A stretch of DNA of 64,000 bases, from positions 682,001-746,000 of the forward strand of contig FSRV01000002.1 in NCBI GenBank assembly GCA_900142905.1, in the 5' to 3' direction. The translations under genes were made by a program, and so were the position numbers. Positions within the stretch are counted from its first letter, which is position 1. Every line of letters begins with the position of its first letter. The notes beneath the pieces are model-generated. The model saw only the letters and a program-made list of their open reading frames with translations, was not told the origin of the DNA and ran no database searches. Positions 35,810 through 44,479 of this stretch are shown piece after piece. Source of the DNA: Burkholderia sp. GAS332 (lineage in GTDB: Bacteria > Pseudomonadota > Gammaproteobacteria > Burkholderiales > Burkholderiaceae).

Positions 35810-36970
35810 ATGGTGTTGTATATGCACATGATTTCCATGGCAGATGAAATGCGCTGTTTCAAACCATCGTTCCGCCGTCGAATTGCAGTCGCCATGGCGC
35901 GCGCGAATTCGCTGCGCGACGGCGGATTTTCCGGTTTTTTGACGCTGCTGATAAATGTCGCTTTATGCTGTAGCCTTTTGTCGTCAGCGCCAGTCGTGGC
36001 CGCCGACAAAGTTCTGCGTGTACTGGCATGGCCCGGTTATGCGGACGCCGACGTCGTCAAGACTTTCGAAGCACGCTATCACGCGAAGGTCGAGGTCACG
36101 TTAGTCGATTCCGACGAGGCGCTATGGGCGCAGATGCATGCCCAAGGTACGCCACCGTTTGATGTGCTCGCTGCCAATACGGCTGAAATCGAGCGCTATA
36201 CTCGCGCGAATCTGCTGGCGCCGCTCGATCTGGCCAGTTTGCCGAATACGAAAAAGCAGTTACCACGGTTTCAGGCGCTGTCGTCGATCGAAGGGCTGAC
36301 CTCGGCAGGCAAGGTGTACGCCGTTCCATTCACGTATTCGTCGATGGGGCTGATCTATGACCGCAAGCAGTTTGCCGTTGCGCCGCGCTCGATGCGCGAG
36401 TTGTGGAACCCGCGTTACCGCGGCAAGGTTCTCGACTTCAATAGCGCCCAACATAATTTCTCGTTCACCGCATTGGCGCTGGGATACTCCCATCCTTTCC
36501 AGCTCGACGCCCGGCAGATGCGCATAGTCGCTCACAAGCTCGTCGATATGCGCCGCAACCTGCTGACCTATTACACGCTGCCGGAAGAAGCGACCGCGTT
36601 CTTCATTCAGCATGACGTTGCCTTGATGTTCGGTAACTATGGCACCCAGCAGGTTGAATCGTTGCGACGCGCCGGCGCCGACGTGGGCTACGTGATTCCC
36701 GACGAAGGGGCGCTCGCGTGGCTGGACTGCTGGTCGATGACGCGTTCCGCCACGGATCGCCCGCTCGCGCTGGCGTGGATCAATTACATGCTCGAACCGG
36801 ACGTCAGTGCGTTGTTGACGCAACGCCAGGGGCTTGCCAATACGCTGACGGCGCCGGCGGAAAACAGCGACAACGGGCACATCGTCTGGATCGGCCCGGT
36901 GGAAGATATTCAGCGGCGCGAAGCGTTGTGGAACCGAATCGTGTCCGGCGACAGGTCGGAGCTGTTCTGA
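35810..36970 (+). CDS. PotD-like periplasmic binding protein coupled to diguanylate cyclase (NspS-like)
   Basis: Up to 386 residues; the exact start is uncertain because several Met codons precede the signal anchor (FLTLLINVALCCSLLSSAPVVAA, cleavage likely before DKVLRVLAWPGY). The mature fold is SBP_bac_8/PotD type: LRVLAWPGYADADVVKTFEARY, YAVPFTYSSMGLIYDRKQF, LALAWINYMLEPDVS. No ABC permease or ATPase is nearby; instead its stop overlaps the start of a Cache-HAMP-GGDEF gene (TGATG). This matches the NspS-MbaA logic of Vibrio, where a PotD-like protein reports polyamines to a c-di-GMP enzyme. Ligand (spermidine, norspermidine or other) not determined. Confidence 0.85.
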   Translation: MVLYMHMISMADEMRCFKPSFRRRIAVAMARANSLRDGGFSGFLTLLINVALCCSLLSSAPVVAADKVLRVLAWPGYADADVVKTFEARYHAKVEVTLVDSDEALWAQMHAQGTPPFDVLAANTAEIERYTRANLLAPLDLASLPNTKKQLPRFQALSSIEGLTSAGKVYAVPFTYSSMGLIYDRKQFAVAPRSMRELWNPRYRGKVLDFNSAQHNFSFTALALGYSHPFQLDARQMRIVAHKLVDMRRNLLTYYTLPEEATAFFIQHDVALMFGNYGTQQVESLRRAGADVGYVIPDEGALAWLDCWSMTRSATDRPLALAWINYMLEPDVSALLTQRQGLANTLTAPAENSDNGHIVWIGPVEDIQRREALWNRIVSGDRSELF

Positions 36971-38763
36971 TGATGCGCCCCGGCCTGACATTCAAGTTAT
37001 CGATCCTGTTTGCGTGCATCGGCGTGCTCGCGTCCGGCGCGACGGGGTATTACGCGTATCGTGCCAACCGTACGATGCTGGTGAGCGAAGCCGAACGCAG
37101 CCTGCTGACATCAACGGAGCTGCTAGGCCAGCGCGTTTCCGGGGCGATCGACGACGTCGGCGCAGACGCGCTGGTGCTCGCGAGCTTGCCGTCTTCGGCG
37201 GCCGTCTTGCAGACCGACAACGGCATTGGCGCGAATGCGCCGCGCGAACAACTGGCGCAGGTGTATGCCAGCTTCATGGTTCACCACCCCGAGTACCTGC
37301 AAATCCGCCTGATTACCCGCAAGCACTACGGACTCGAACTGATTCGTTTCGACCGCGATGCGGACGGCCTGGTGCGGGTCGAAGGGAACAGCTTGCAGGA
37401 AAAAGGCCAGTTCGCGTATGTGTTCGACACGCTGGCGTTCGCGCCCGGGCGGATTTATACCTCGCCGATTTCGGTGAATCACGAGTACGGTACGCATGCC
37501 GCCGAGGGCAAACCGACATTGCGGCTCGGCACACCCGTGGCGGATGCGAGTGGCGCCGTGGTGGGCGTCGTGATTATCGACGTCGATCTGAACTATCTGC
37601 TCAAACGCTTGCAGAGCGATTTGCCAAGCGACTATCAGGTCTATCTCACCAACGAATGGGGCGATTTCCTGGTCCATCCGGATGCCTCGAAAACGTTCGG
37701 CTTCGACAAGGGTCGCCGCGTTCTGATGCAGGACAGCTTTTCCGCCACCAAGCCGCTCTTCGACCAGTCAGAAAGCGAAGTTCTGCTGAACGGTCTCGTG
37801 CGGCCGCGGCAGGCGGCCGGTCAGGTGTTGGCTTTCGTGCGCAGACCGTTCGGCGCGTCCGCGGGCAACCGATTTATCGTGCTCGGCCTCGGTAAGCCGC
37901 TCGATCATGTCTTGGCCGGGGCCAACCAGCTGGGCGTCAGAATCGTTCGCATGGTCTTGATCTTCAGTGTGTTGGCGCTGTTTCTCGCGATTCTGTTTGC
38001 GCGTGCGCTGACCAAGCCCTTGCACATTCTGGCGTACGCGGCCACGCACCTGTTCGCCGGGCACGCGATGGAAACGCTGCCGCTCAGGCGTACCGACGAG
38101 ATCGGCGTGCTGGCGCGCTGCTTCGATCGCCTGCGCCGGGAAATCAAGTCGCAAATGGATGTGCTGCATAACAAGCAACGTGAGCTCGTGCATCTTGCCA
38201 CGCACGACGGGCTGACCGGTCTGCCGAACCGCATGCTGTTCATGCAGAAGCTCGAAGCGGCGATCGAGGAAGCGATGCGGCGTGAGGAAGGGCTCGCCGT
38301 GCTGTTCGTCGACCTCGACCGCTTCAAGCAGATCAACGACCAGTTCGGCCATGCGATTGGCGACAAGGTGCTCGCCGCGGTGGCGCACCGGCTCAAGCAG
38401 GTGCTTTGCACGGCCGATGTTGCTGCGCGCCTCGGCGGTGATGAGTTCATCGTGTTGATCGAGGGGCCGCGTTCCGCGGAGGCGGCGCCGGGGATTGCCT
38501 CGCGAATCATGGGCGCGTTGAACGAAGAACTGCTGATCGACGGACAACGCATGACGGTGGGCGCGAGCATCGGCATCAGCCAGTTTCCGGACGATAGCGC
38601 GACGGCCGAGGAGCTGCTGCTCAACGCCGACGCGGCGATGTATGCGGCCAAATCGGGTGGACGGTGTGCGTATCTACGCTACCGGGATGTGCTGGAGGCG
38701 CGCAAGCAGGAGCAGGCGAGCGAAGGCGCCACGGAAGGCCACGAGGCGGAGCCGACTGCCTGA
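36970..38763 (+). CDS. Membrane diguanylate cyclase with dCache and HAMP domains
   Basis: 597 residues: TM1 (about 8-28), periplasmic dCache-like region (30-320), TM2 (about 325-348), HAMP (RALTKPLHILAYAATHLF... to DEIGVLARCF), then GGDEF from residue ~408. The GGDEF motif is intact (489-493), so c-di-GMP synthesis is likely; the I-site position reads CTAD instead of RxxD, so product inhibition is probably lost. No EAL domain. Its start codon overlaps the stop of the PotD-like gene, which suggests the binding protein docks on the periplasmic domain. The Vibrio counterpart MbaA carries an additional EAL domain. Confidence 0.9.
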   Translation: MMRPGLTFKLSILFACIGVLASGATGYYAYRANRTMLVSEAERSLLTSTELLGQRVSGAIDDVGADALVLASLPSSAAVLQTDNGIGANAPREQLAQVYASFMVHHPEYLQIRLITRKHYGLELIRFDRDADGLVRVEGNSLQEKGQFAYVFDTLAFAPGRIYTSPISVNHEYGTHAAEGKPTLRLGTPVADASGAVVGVVIIDVDLNYLLKRLQSDLPSDYQVYLTNEWGDFLVHPDASKTFGFDKGRRVLMQDSFSATKPLFDQSESEVLLNGLVRPRQAAGQVLAFVRRPFGASAGNRFIVLGLGKPLDHVLAGANQLGVRIVRMVLIFSVLALFLAILFARALTKPLHILAYAATHLFAGHAMETLPLRRTDEIGVLARCFDRLRREIKSQMDVLHNKQRELVHLATHDGLTGLPNRMLFMQKLEAAIEEAMRREEGLAVLFVDLDRFKQINDQFGHAIGDKVLAAVAHRLKQVLCTADVAARLGGDEFIVLIEGPRSAEAAPGIASRIMGALNEELLIDGQRMTVGASIGISQFPDDSATAEELLLNADAAMYAAKSGGRCAYLRYRDVLEARKQEQASEGATEGHEAEPTA

Positions 38764-38860
38764 AGCGCGGATGAGACGCCCTTACCAACCACGTCTATAA
38801 AAGCATCGGCGCGTCGAGCCTCGCTGCGCTAGCCGCTCGCGCGTTCCGAAGCGCGCGGAT

Positions 38861-40351
38861 TCATTGCGAGGCGGCAATGGCGCCTCGTGCTCCGTTCTCC
38901 TGAAGCAACTGCAATGCGTGCCGAAGCGCCTTTCTGAACTCGGGAAGGGCGGCCAGATCCGCCGGAAACACTTCGCGCACAGACAGTAACGCCTCCATCA
39001 GCGCCTGCGGTTCGCCACGCGCGGATGCCACGAGCGTCTTCAACCTGCTGGCCAGCGGATCGCTGATTTCATAACGCGTGCCGTCGTCCGCATGGCTGCG
39101 CAAGAACGTCATCCATGCTGCTACCGCCAGCGCGAGACGCGTGAACGATTGGCCCGCTGCAATCCGCGCTGCAATCGTGGCGAGCAGACGCGGCGGAATC
39201 TTCTGGCTGCCGTCCATCGCAATCTGCGCGCAGCGATGTTTCAGTGCCGGATTCGCGTAACGCTCGAGCAATGCGTCCCGATAGACGGCCAGGTCGAATG
39301 ACGCGGGCATGGTCAGCGTCGGCGCGATTTCTTGCGTCATCATCGCGTGAATGAGGTTGCGCATGGCGGGGTCGGAGATCGCTGCGTCGATGGTCTCGAA
39401 GCCGCCAAGCATTGACAGATAGGCCAGCGTCGAGTGCGTGCCGTTCAGCATGCGCAGCTTCGCCAGTTCGAACGGCGTGACGTCGTCGACGAGTTGCGCG
39501 CCAACCGCGTCCCATGCGGGACGTCCCCCCGGAAAACGATCTTCGATGACCCATTGCCGGAACGGCTCGCACGGCACCGGCGCGGCATCCTCATAGACGA
39601 TCGCGTGGGCCACAGTGACGCGTTCGGCGCCGGTGGTCGCCGGCACGATACGGTCGACCATCGTCGAAGGAAACGCAACGTGGGTGGCGATCCAGTCGGC
39701 CAGCGCAGGATCGGTTTGCCGCGCGAACGAACAGACCACCTGGCGTAGCGCGGCGCCGTTATGGGAAAGGTTGTCGCACGAGAGCACCGTGAACGCTTGG
39801 CCAGTCGCGCCGTCGCGCCGCTCGCGTAATGCCGCGACGAGAATGCCCGGCACCGTGCGCGGCGCGAGCGGGTGGGCCAGATCGTGCACGACCGCGGGAT
39901 CGTCGAGCGCGACCTCGCCGGTTTTCGGATCGCGGCAGTAGCCTTTTTCGGTGACGGTCAGCGAGACGATCCGTACCAGCGGATCCGCGAGGCGCGCGAA
40001 CAGGGTCGCCTGATCGTACGGCATGGCCAGCACTTCGCGCAGCGCACGCACGACCGTCACCTTGGCGCCCTGCGGTCCGCGTTCTACCACGCTGTACAAG
40101 CCTTGCTGCTCCATCAGCGCGTCGCGTTTGCCGACATCGCCTTGCAGCGTGACGCCGCAAATGCCCCAGTCGCCGCCTGCCGCAAGCATGGCCTCTTCCG
40201 TATAGAGGGCCTGATGTGCGCGATGGAAGTTGCCGATCCCCAGATGAACGATGCCGATGCGCGGCTCCTGCCATTGTGGTGACAGCAGATGCGTGTGCAG
40301 CGTGGACAGTGCATACCGGGCGAGGCGAGGCAAGGTGGCTGTGGAGCTCAT
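38861..40351 (-). CDS. uxuB: Mannitol dehydrogenase-family oxidoreductase, probable D-fructuronate reductase (UxuB)
   Basis: 496 residues of the long-chain polyol dehydrogenase family. The Rossmann part begins IGIVHLGIGNFHRAHQALYTEEAM, and the catalytic region contains KLRMLNGTHSTLAYL with the Lys-x5-Asn-x2-His pattern (K-R-M-L-N-G-T-H). It is divergent from a D-mannonate dehydratase gene across a 274-bp regulatory region, so reduction of D-fructuronate to D-mannonate is the best guess. A sugar-alcohol dehydrogenase for mannitol or arabinitol is less likely here. The start at 40351 is chosen at the beginning of conserved sequence. Confidence 0.85.
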   Translation of the reverse strand: MSSTATLPRLARYALSTLHTHLLSPQWQEPRIGIVHLGIGNFHRAHQALYTEEAMLAAGGDWGICGVTLQGDVGKRDALMEQQGLYSVVERGPQGAKVTVVRALREVLAMPYDQATLFARLADPLVRIVSLTVTEKGYCRDPKTGEVALDDPAVVHDLAHPLAPRTVPGILVAALRERRDGATGQAFTVLSCDNLSHNGAALRQVVCSFARQTDPALADWIATHVAFPSTMVDRIVPATTGAERVTVAHAIVYEDAAPVPCEPFRQWVIEDRFPGGRPAWDAVGAQLVDDVTPFELAKLRMLNGTHSTLAYLSMLGGFETIDAAISDPAMRNLIHAMMTQEIAPTLTMPASFDLAVYRDALLERYANPALKHRCAQIAMDGSQKIPPRLLATIAARIAAGQSFTRLALAVAAWMTFLRSHADDGTRYEISDPLASRLKTLVASARGEPQALMEALLSVREVFPADLAALPEFRKALRHALQLLQENGARGAIAASQ

Positions 40352-40503
40352 GTCATGAAATCCAGATAGCGGGAAAGGAGAGGAAAAGGTTTCTGAACGA
40401 CGCTGCTCAACGGGAAAACCCTGATTTGACGTGTCGCTATACTTGTATGGTAGCATCGTTCAAACGGGTTGAGGCAGGTTGACGAAGGCAATTTTCCACT
40501 TCG

Positions 40504-40539
40504 TTTGCCAACTTATTTGCCACTGCATTTGCCACCTCA
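40504..40539. repeat. Three tandem 12-bp repeats in uxuB-manD intergenic region
   Basis: TTTGCCAACTTA, TTTGCCACTGCA and TTTGCCACCTCA follow each other with an exact 12-bp period (40504-40539), about one helical turn each. They lie between the divergent promoters and could be regulator half-sites. A separate partly palindromic TTGTATGGTAGCATCG lies at 40443-40458. Confidence 0.7.
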
Positions 40540-40567
40540 ACCGCCGCTTGAAACCGATATAAAAACA

Positions 40568-40607
40568 GCAAGTCGCATGCCGACGTTCTGCATGGATTGC
40601 GACTTGC
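40568..40607 (+). promoter_or_regulatory. 5' leader stem-loop before manD
   Basis: GCAAGTCGCA (40568-40577) pairs perfectly with TGCGACTTGC (40598-40607), with an inner ATGC/GCAT extension. The structure ends 6 bases before the AAGGAAA ribosome site of manD, so it could affect ribosome access or mRNA stability. Confidence 0.55.
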
Positions 40608-40625
40608 TTCTGCAAGGAAACTGTC

Positions 40626-41834
40626 ATGAAGATCGTTCGCGCCGACGTGATCGTCACGTGCCCAGGCCGTAACTTTGTCACCCTGAAAATCGTCACGGAC
40701 GAAGGCGTACACGGCATCGGCGACGCAACGCTGAACGGCCGCGAACTGGCGGTCGCTTCGTACCTGAAAGATCACGTGTGCCCGTTGCTGATCGGACGCG
40801 ATCCCGGCCGTATCGAAGACACCTGGCAATACCTCTACAAAGGCGCGTACTGGCGCCGCGGCCCTGTCACGATGACGGCGATCGCCGCGGTGGATATGGC
40901 GCTGTGGGACATTCTCGGCAAAGTAACCGGCATGCCGCTGTACAAGCTGCTTGGCGGCGCGTCGCGAGAAGGCGTGATGGTGTACGGCCATGCCACCGGC
41001 CGCGACATTCCCGAAGCCCTCGACCGTTACGCGGAACACATCGAAGCCGGCTATCAGGCCATTCGCATTCAATGCGGCGTGCCGAATATGCGCTCGGTGT
41101 ACGGCGTGTCGAAAGGCAGCGGCATGTACGAGCCGGCCACCAAGGGCGCGGTCGAGGAGCAGAGCTGGTCGTCGGAAAAGTATCTCGACTTTGTACCGAA
41201 GCTCTTTGAAGCGGTGCGCGACAAATTCGGCTTCGATACGCATTTGCTGCACGACGTCCACCACCGTTTGACGCCAATCGAAGCCGCGCGGCTAGGCAAA
41301 TCGGTCGAACCGTATCGCCTGTTCTGGATGGAAGACCCGACGCCCGCGGAGAACCAGGCCGGCTTCCGGCTGATCCGCGAACATACGGTCACGCCGATCG
41401 CCGTCGGCGAAGTCTTCAACAGCATCTGGGATTGCAAACAGTTGATCGAGGAGCAGTTGATCGACTATATCCGCGCGACCTTGACGCACGCGGGCGGCAT
41501 TACGCATCTGCGGCGTATTGCGGACTTTGCGTCGCTGTACCAGGTGCGAACCGGTTGCCACGGGCCGTCGGATCTGTCGCCGGTGTGCATGGGGGCGGCG
41601 CTGCATTTCGATCTGTGGGTGCCGAATTTCGGCGTGCAGGAATACATGGGCTTTCCGCAACAAGCGCTCGAAGTGTTCCCGCATGCATGGCGCTTCGATC
41701 GCGGCATGATGCATCCCGGCGAAGCACCGGGCCACGGCGTCGATATCGACGAAGCCGCCGCCGCGCGGTATCCCTACGACCCCGCGTATCTGCCGGTCGC
41801 GCGTCTCGAAGACGGGACGCTTTGGAATTGGTGA
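40626..41834 (+). CDS. manD: D-mannonate dehydratase (ManD, enolase superfamily)
   Basis: 402 residues, the normal length for the ManD subgroup. [22 protein letters not shown] is the characteristic start; [28 protein letters not shown], the long Q-C-G-V-P...SWSSEKYL loop and the C-terminal [12 protein letters not shown] block are diagnostic. Metal ligands lie in [24 protein letters not shown] and AVGEVF. Converts D-mannonate to 2-keto-3-deoxy-D-gluconate. First gene of a plus-strand cluster with two carriers, an IdnD-like dehydrogenase and a GntR regulator. High- versus low-efficiency ManD types cannot be separated by eye; the linked dehydrogenases suggest an L-gulonate/L-idonate role. Confidence 0.92.
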   Translation: MKIVRADVIVTCPGRNFVTLKIVTDEGVHGIGDATLNGRELAVASYLKDHVCPLLIGRDPGRIEDTWQYLYKGAYWRRGPVTMTAIAAVDMALWDILGKVTGMPLYKLLGGASREGVMVYGHATGRDIPEALDRYAEHIEAGYQAIRIQCGVPNMRSVYGVSKGSGMYEPATKGAVEEQSWSSEKYLDFVPKLFEAVRDKFGFDTHLLHDVHHRLTPIEAARLGKSVEPYRLFWMEDPTPAENQAGFRLIREHTVTPIAVGEVFNSIWDCKQLIEEQLIDYIRATLTHAGGITHLRRIADFASLYQVRTGCHGPSDLSPVCMGAALHFDLWVPNFGVQEYMGFPQQALEVFPHAWRFDRGMMHPGEAPGHGVDIDEAAAARYPYDPAYLPVARLEDGTLWNW

Positions 41835-41868
41835 GCTGATTTCGCTCGACCACCCTCACTATAAAATC

Positions 41869-43290
41869 ATGGAGACACGCGTGAATCCAGCACGCCCGCA
41901 AGCCGTTGCGCCGGCCAGTACCGCTATGCTGCGCCGCGTGGCCTTCGCCTCGACCATCGGTACCGCGGCCGAGTACTACGACTTCTTCGTCTACGGCACG
42001 GCTGCCGTGCTGGTGTTCGGCCAGAAGTTCTTTCCCTCCGCCGACCCGCTGATCGGCACGCTCGCCGCCTTCGCGACGTACGCGGTCGGCTTTCTGGCGC
42101 GGCCGCTGGGCGGCATCGTGTTCGGTCATTTCGGCGATCGCGTCGGCCGCAAGAAGGCGCTGATCGTGACGATCCTGATTGTCGGTTTGGGGACGTTCGC
42201 GATCGGCCTGCTACCGGACTATCAGTCGATTGGCATCTGGGCGCCGGTCGCGCTGATCGTGATTCGCGTGTTGCAAGGTTTTGGCGTGGGCGGCGAGCAG
42301 GCCGGCGCCGTGTTGCTGACGGCGGAATACGCACCGCCTGTGCGGCGCGGTTTCTTCGCGAGCCTCGTGCAACTCGGCGCGCCGGCCGGTTTCCTGATTC
42401 CGTCGGGGCTGTTCGCACTGCTCAGCGCGACGTTGACGCCGGCGCAACTGCTCGACTGGGGTTGGCGTATTCCATTTCTCGCGAGCGCGCTGCTGGTTGC
42501 CGTGGGACTGTATATCCGCTTGCGCACTGAGGAGTCGCCGATCTTCGCGACGATCCAGCGCACCAAGGCAGTGGCTTCGCGCCCGGTGGTAGAAGTGGTG
42601 CGGCAGTTCGGCCCGACCATCGTTAAAGGTGTCGGGGCCAAATTGATCGAGGCTTGCACCTTCGCGATGTACACGATGATCGTGCTCGCCTACGGCAAAG
42701 CACACGGCATCGCGCAAAGCACGCTGCTCGAAACGGTGATCGTCGCGGTCGCGCTCGAACTCGTGACGATTCCACTCGCCGGTGCGTTGTCCGATCGCAT
42801 TGGGCGGCGGCCGACCTTCATCGCAGGTGCACTATTGCACGTGGCGCTGGTGGTGCCGTTCTTCATGGCGATCGACAGCGGCAATCGCATGGCGATCCAG
42901 TGCGTGATGATTCTCGCCATTAGCGTGGGCCACAGTCTTTGCTATGCGCCGCAGGCGGCACTGTTCCCCGAACTGTTCCCGGCGCGCGTGCGATGCAGCG
43001 GTATCGCGCTGATCTGGCAGATCGGCTCGTTGCTGGGCAGCGGTGTGCTCGGACTGCTGGCCGTCAAACTGATTCAGGCCACGCATGGCAATTCGCTCGC
43101 GTTGATTCTCTACGTCGTGGTGCTCGGCATCGTCTCGGCTGTCTCGCTCTTTGCCTTGCCGGAAACGGCGCCTCTGCGCCGCGGCGGCGATCTCCACGAC
43201 TGGGGCGGCAGTGAGCCGGTAGAGGCGCATACGTCCGCACAAGCACTCGCGTCTTCATCTTCATCCTCGTCTTCTGTCGCGCAACCCTGA
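41869..43290 (+). CDS. MFS transporter, metabolite:H+ symporter (MHS/ShiA-like)
   Basis: 473 residues, 12 predicted transmembrane helices. TIGTAAEYYDFFVYGTAAVLVFG and GIVFGHFGDRVGRKKALI are MHS-family signatures (shikimate, alpha-ketoglutarate and proline/betaine carriers). The C-terminal tail is a low-complexity Ser run. It lies 34 bp after manD, in the same operon, and so probably imports a hexonate or related acid. Confidence 0.88.
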   Translation: METRVNPARPQAVAPASTAMLRRVAFASTIGTAAEYYDFFVYGTAAVLVFGQKFFPSADPLIGTLAAFATYAVGFLARPLGGIVFGHFGDRVGRKKALIVTILIVGLGTFAIGLLPDYQSIGIWAPVALIVIRVLQGFGVGGEQAGAVLLTAEYAPPVRRGFFASLVQLGAPAGFLIPSGLFALLSATLTPAQLLDWGWRIPFLASALLVAVGLYIRLRTEESPIFATIQRTKAVASRPVVEVVRQFGPTIVKGVGAKLIEACTFAMYTMIVLAYGKAHGIAQSTLLETVIVAVALELVTIPLAGALSDRIGRRPTFIAGALLHVALVVPFFMAIDSGNRMAIQCVMILAISVGHSLCYAPQAALFPELFPARVRCSGIALIWQIGSLLGSGVLGLLAVKLIQATHGNSLALILYVVVLGIVSAVSLFALPETAPLRRGGDLHDWGGSEPVEAHTSAQALASSSSSSSSVAQP

Positions 43291-43321
43291 GCGCGCGATC
43301 TTTGCCATACCGGAGTCCACC

Positions 43322-44368
43322 ATGCTCGCAGCCGTGCTTCACGAACCCAAACTGATCCGCATCGACGAGGTCGAGCCGCCTGTGCCCGGCTCCGGCCAGG
43401 TGCGAGTACGCGTGCGTGCCGGCGGCATTTGCGGGTCCGATCTGTCGTATTACTTTAAAGGGAAGAGCGGCGATTTCGCGGTGCGCGAGCCGTTCGTACT
43501 CGGACATGAGGTGGCCGGGGAGATCGATTCGCTCGGCGAGGGTGTGAGCGCGGAACATCGCCTGACACCTGGACAGCGTGTTGCCGTCAATCCGGGACTC
43601 GCCTGCGGGACGTGCCGCTTTTGCGTCGGCGGGATGCCGAATCATTGTCTGAACATGCGTTTCATGGGCAGTGCCTCGACGTTCCCGCATACGCAGGGCA
43701 TGTTCCGTCAGTACATCGTCGTCGCGGCGCGGCAATGCGTGCCCGTGCCGGATGGCGTCGATTTCGCGCAGGCGTCGATGGCCGAGCCGCTCGCCGTCGC
43801 GTTGCATGCGGTGAAGCAGGCGGGGTCGCTCGTCGGCGCGAACGTTTTGCTGGTGGGGTGCGGGCCGATCGGTTGCATTCTGCTGAGCGTGGCGCGCCGC
43901 GCCGGCGCGCATCGCGTGGTCGCACTGGATCTTTCGGATCGCGCGTTGCAGGTCGCGCAGCAACTCGGCGCGGATCAGATCGTGAACGCGACGGACAGTG
44001 CGACGATCGATCCATGGTCCGCACAACGCGGCACGTTCGACGTGGTCATCGAGGCATCGGGCAGTCCCGCCGGCCTCGATACGGCGCTGCGTGCCGCACG
44101 TGCGGGCGGCACGGTGATTCAGGTCGGCAATCTGCCGGCCGGCCAGTCGCCGGTGGCGGCGAACCTCGTGATGGCCAAAGAACTCCGCTACCAGGGTTCC
44201 TTCCGTTTCACGGACGAATACGCCATCGCCGCCGATGAAATCGCCTCCGGCAAGGTCGACTTGCGGCCGCTGATGACCCATGCGTTCGCGATGAACGAAG
44301 CGAACCGTGCGTTTGAAGTGGCGCTCGACCGCTCTCAGTCGATGAAGGTGCATTTGAACTTCGACTGA
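43322..44368 (+). CDS. idnD: Zn-dependent L-idonate/L-gulonate 5-dehydrogenase (IdnD-like)
   Basis: 348 residues, medium-chain dehydrogenase. GGICGSDLSYYFKGKSGDF and PFVLGHEVAGEI hold the catalytic-zinc Cys, His and Glu, and the structural-zinc loop is ACGTCRFCVGGMPNHC. The Rossmann glycines are in VGCGPIGCILL, and RFMGSASTFPHTQG matches E. coli IdnD closely. Predicted to oxidise C5 of L-idonate or L-gulonate; the L-gulonate product is D-fructuronate, which UxuB and ManD would carry on to KDG. This is a pathway inference from the cluster. 31 bp after the MHS carrier gene. Confidence 0.88.
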   Translation: MLAAVLHEPKLIRIDEVEPPVPGSGQVRVRVRAGGICGSDLSYYFKGKSGDFAVREPFVLGHEVAGEIDSLGEGVSAEHRLTPGQRVAVNPGLACGTCRFCVGGMPNHCLNMRFMGSASTFPHTQGMFRQYIVVAARQCVPVPDGVDFAQASMAEPLAVALHAVKQAGSLVGANVLLVGCGPIGCILLSVARRAGAHRVVALDLSDRALQVAQQLGADQIVNATDSATIDPWSAQRGTFDVVIEASGSPAGLDTALRAARAGGTVIQVGNLPAGQSPVAANLVMAKELRYQGSFRFTDEYAIAADEIASGKVDLRPLMTHAFAMNEANRAFEVALDRSQSMKVHLNFD

Positions 44369-44479
44369 GCATCGACCGTGGCATAAGGCTTTGCACTTTT
44401 CCGCAGCGCCTTTAGAAGCCAATCAAGCGACTTGAACTATTCAAACGCCCATCAAGAGGCGACCCGAAGGAGACACCTG

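Noticed and set aside
43064..44422. 452-residue minus-strand frame over the IdnD-like gene
   Set aside because: Antisense to a complete dehydrogenase with both zinc sites; no domain seen.
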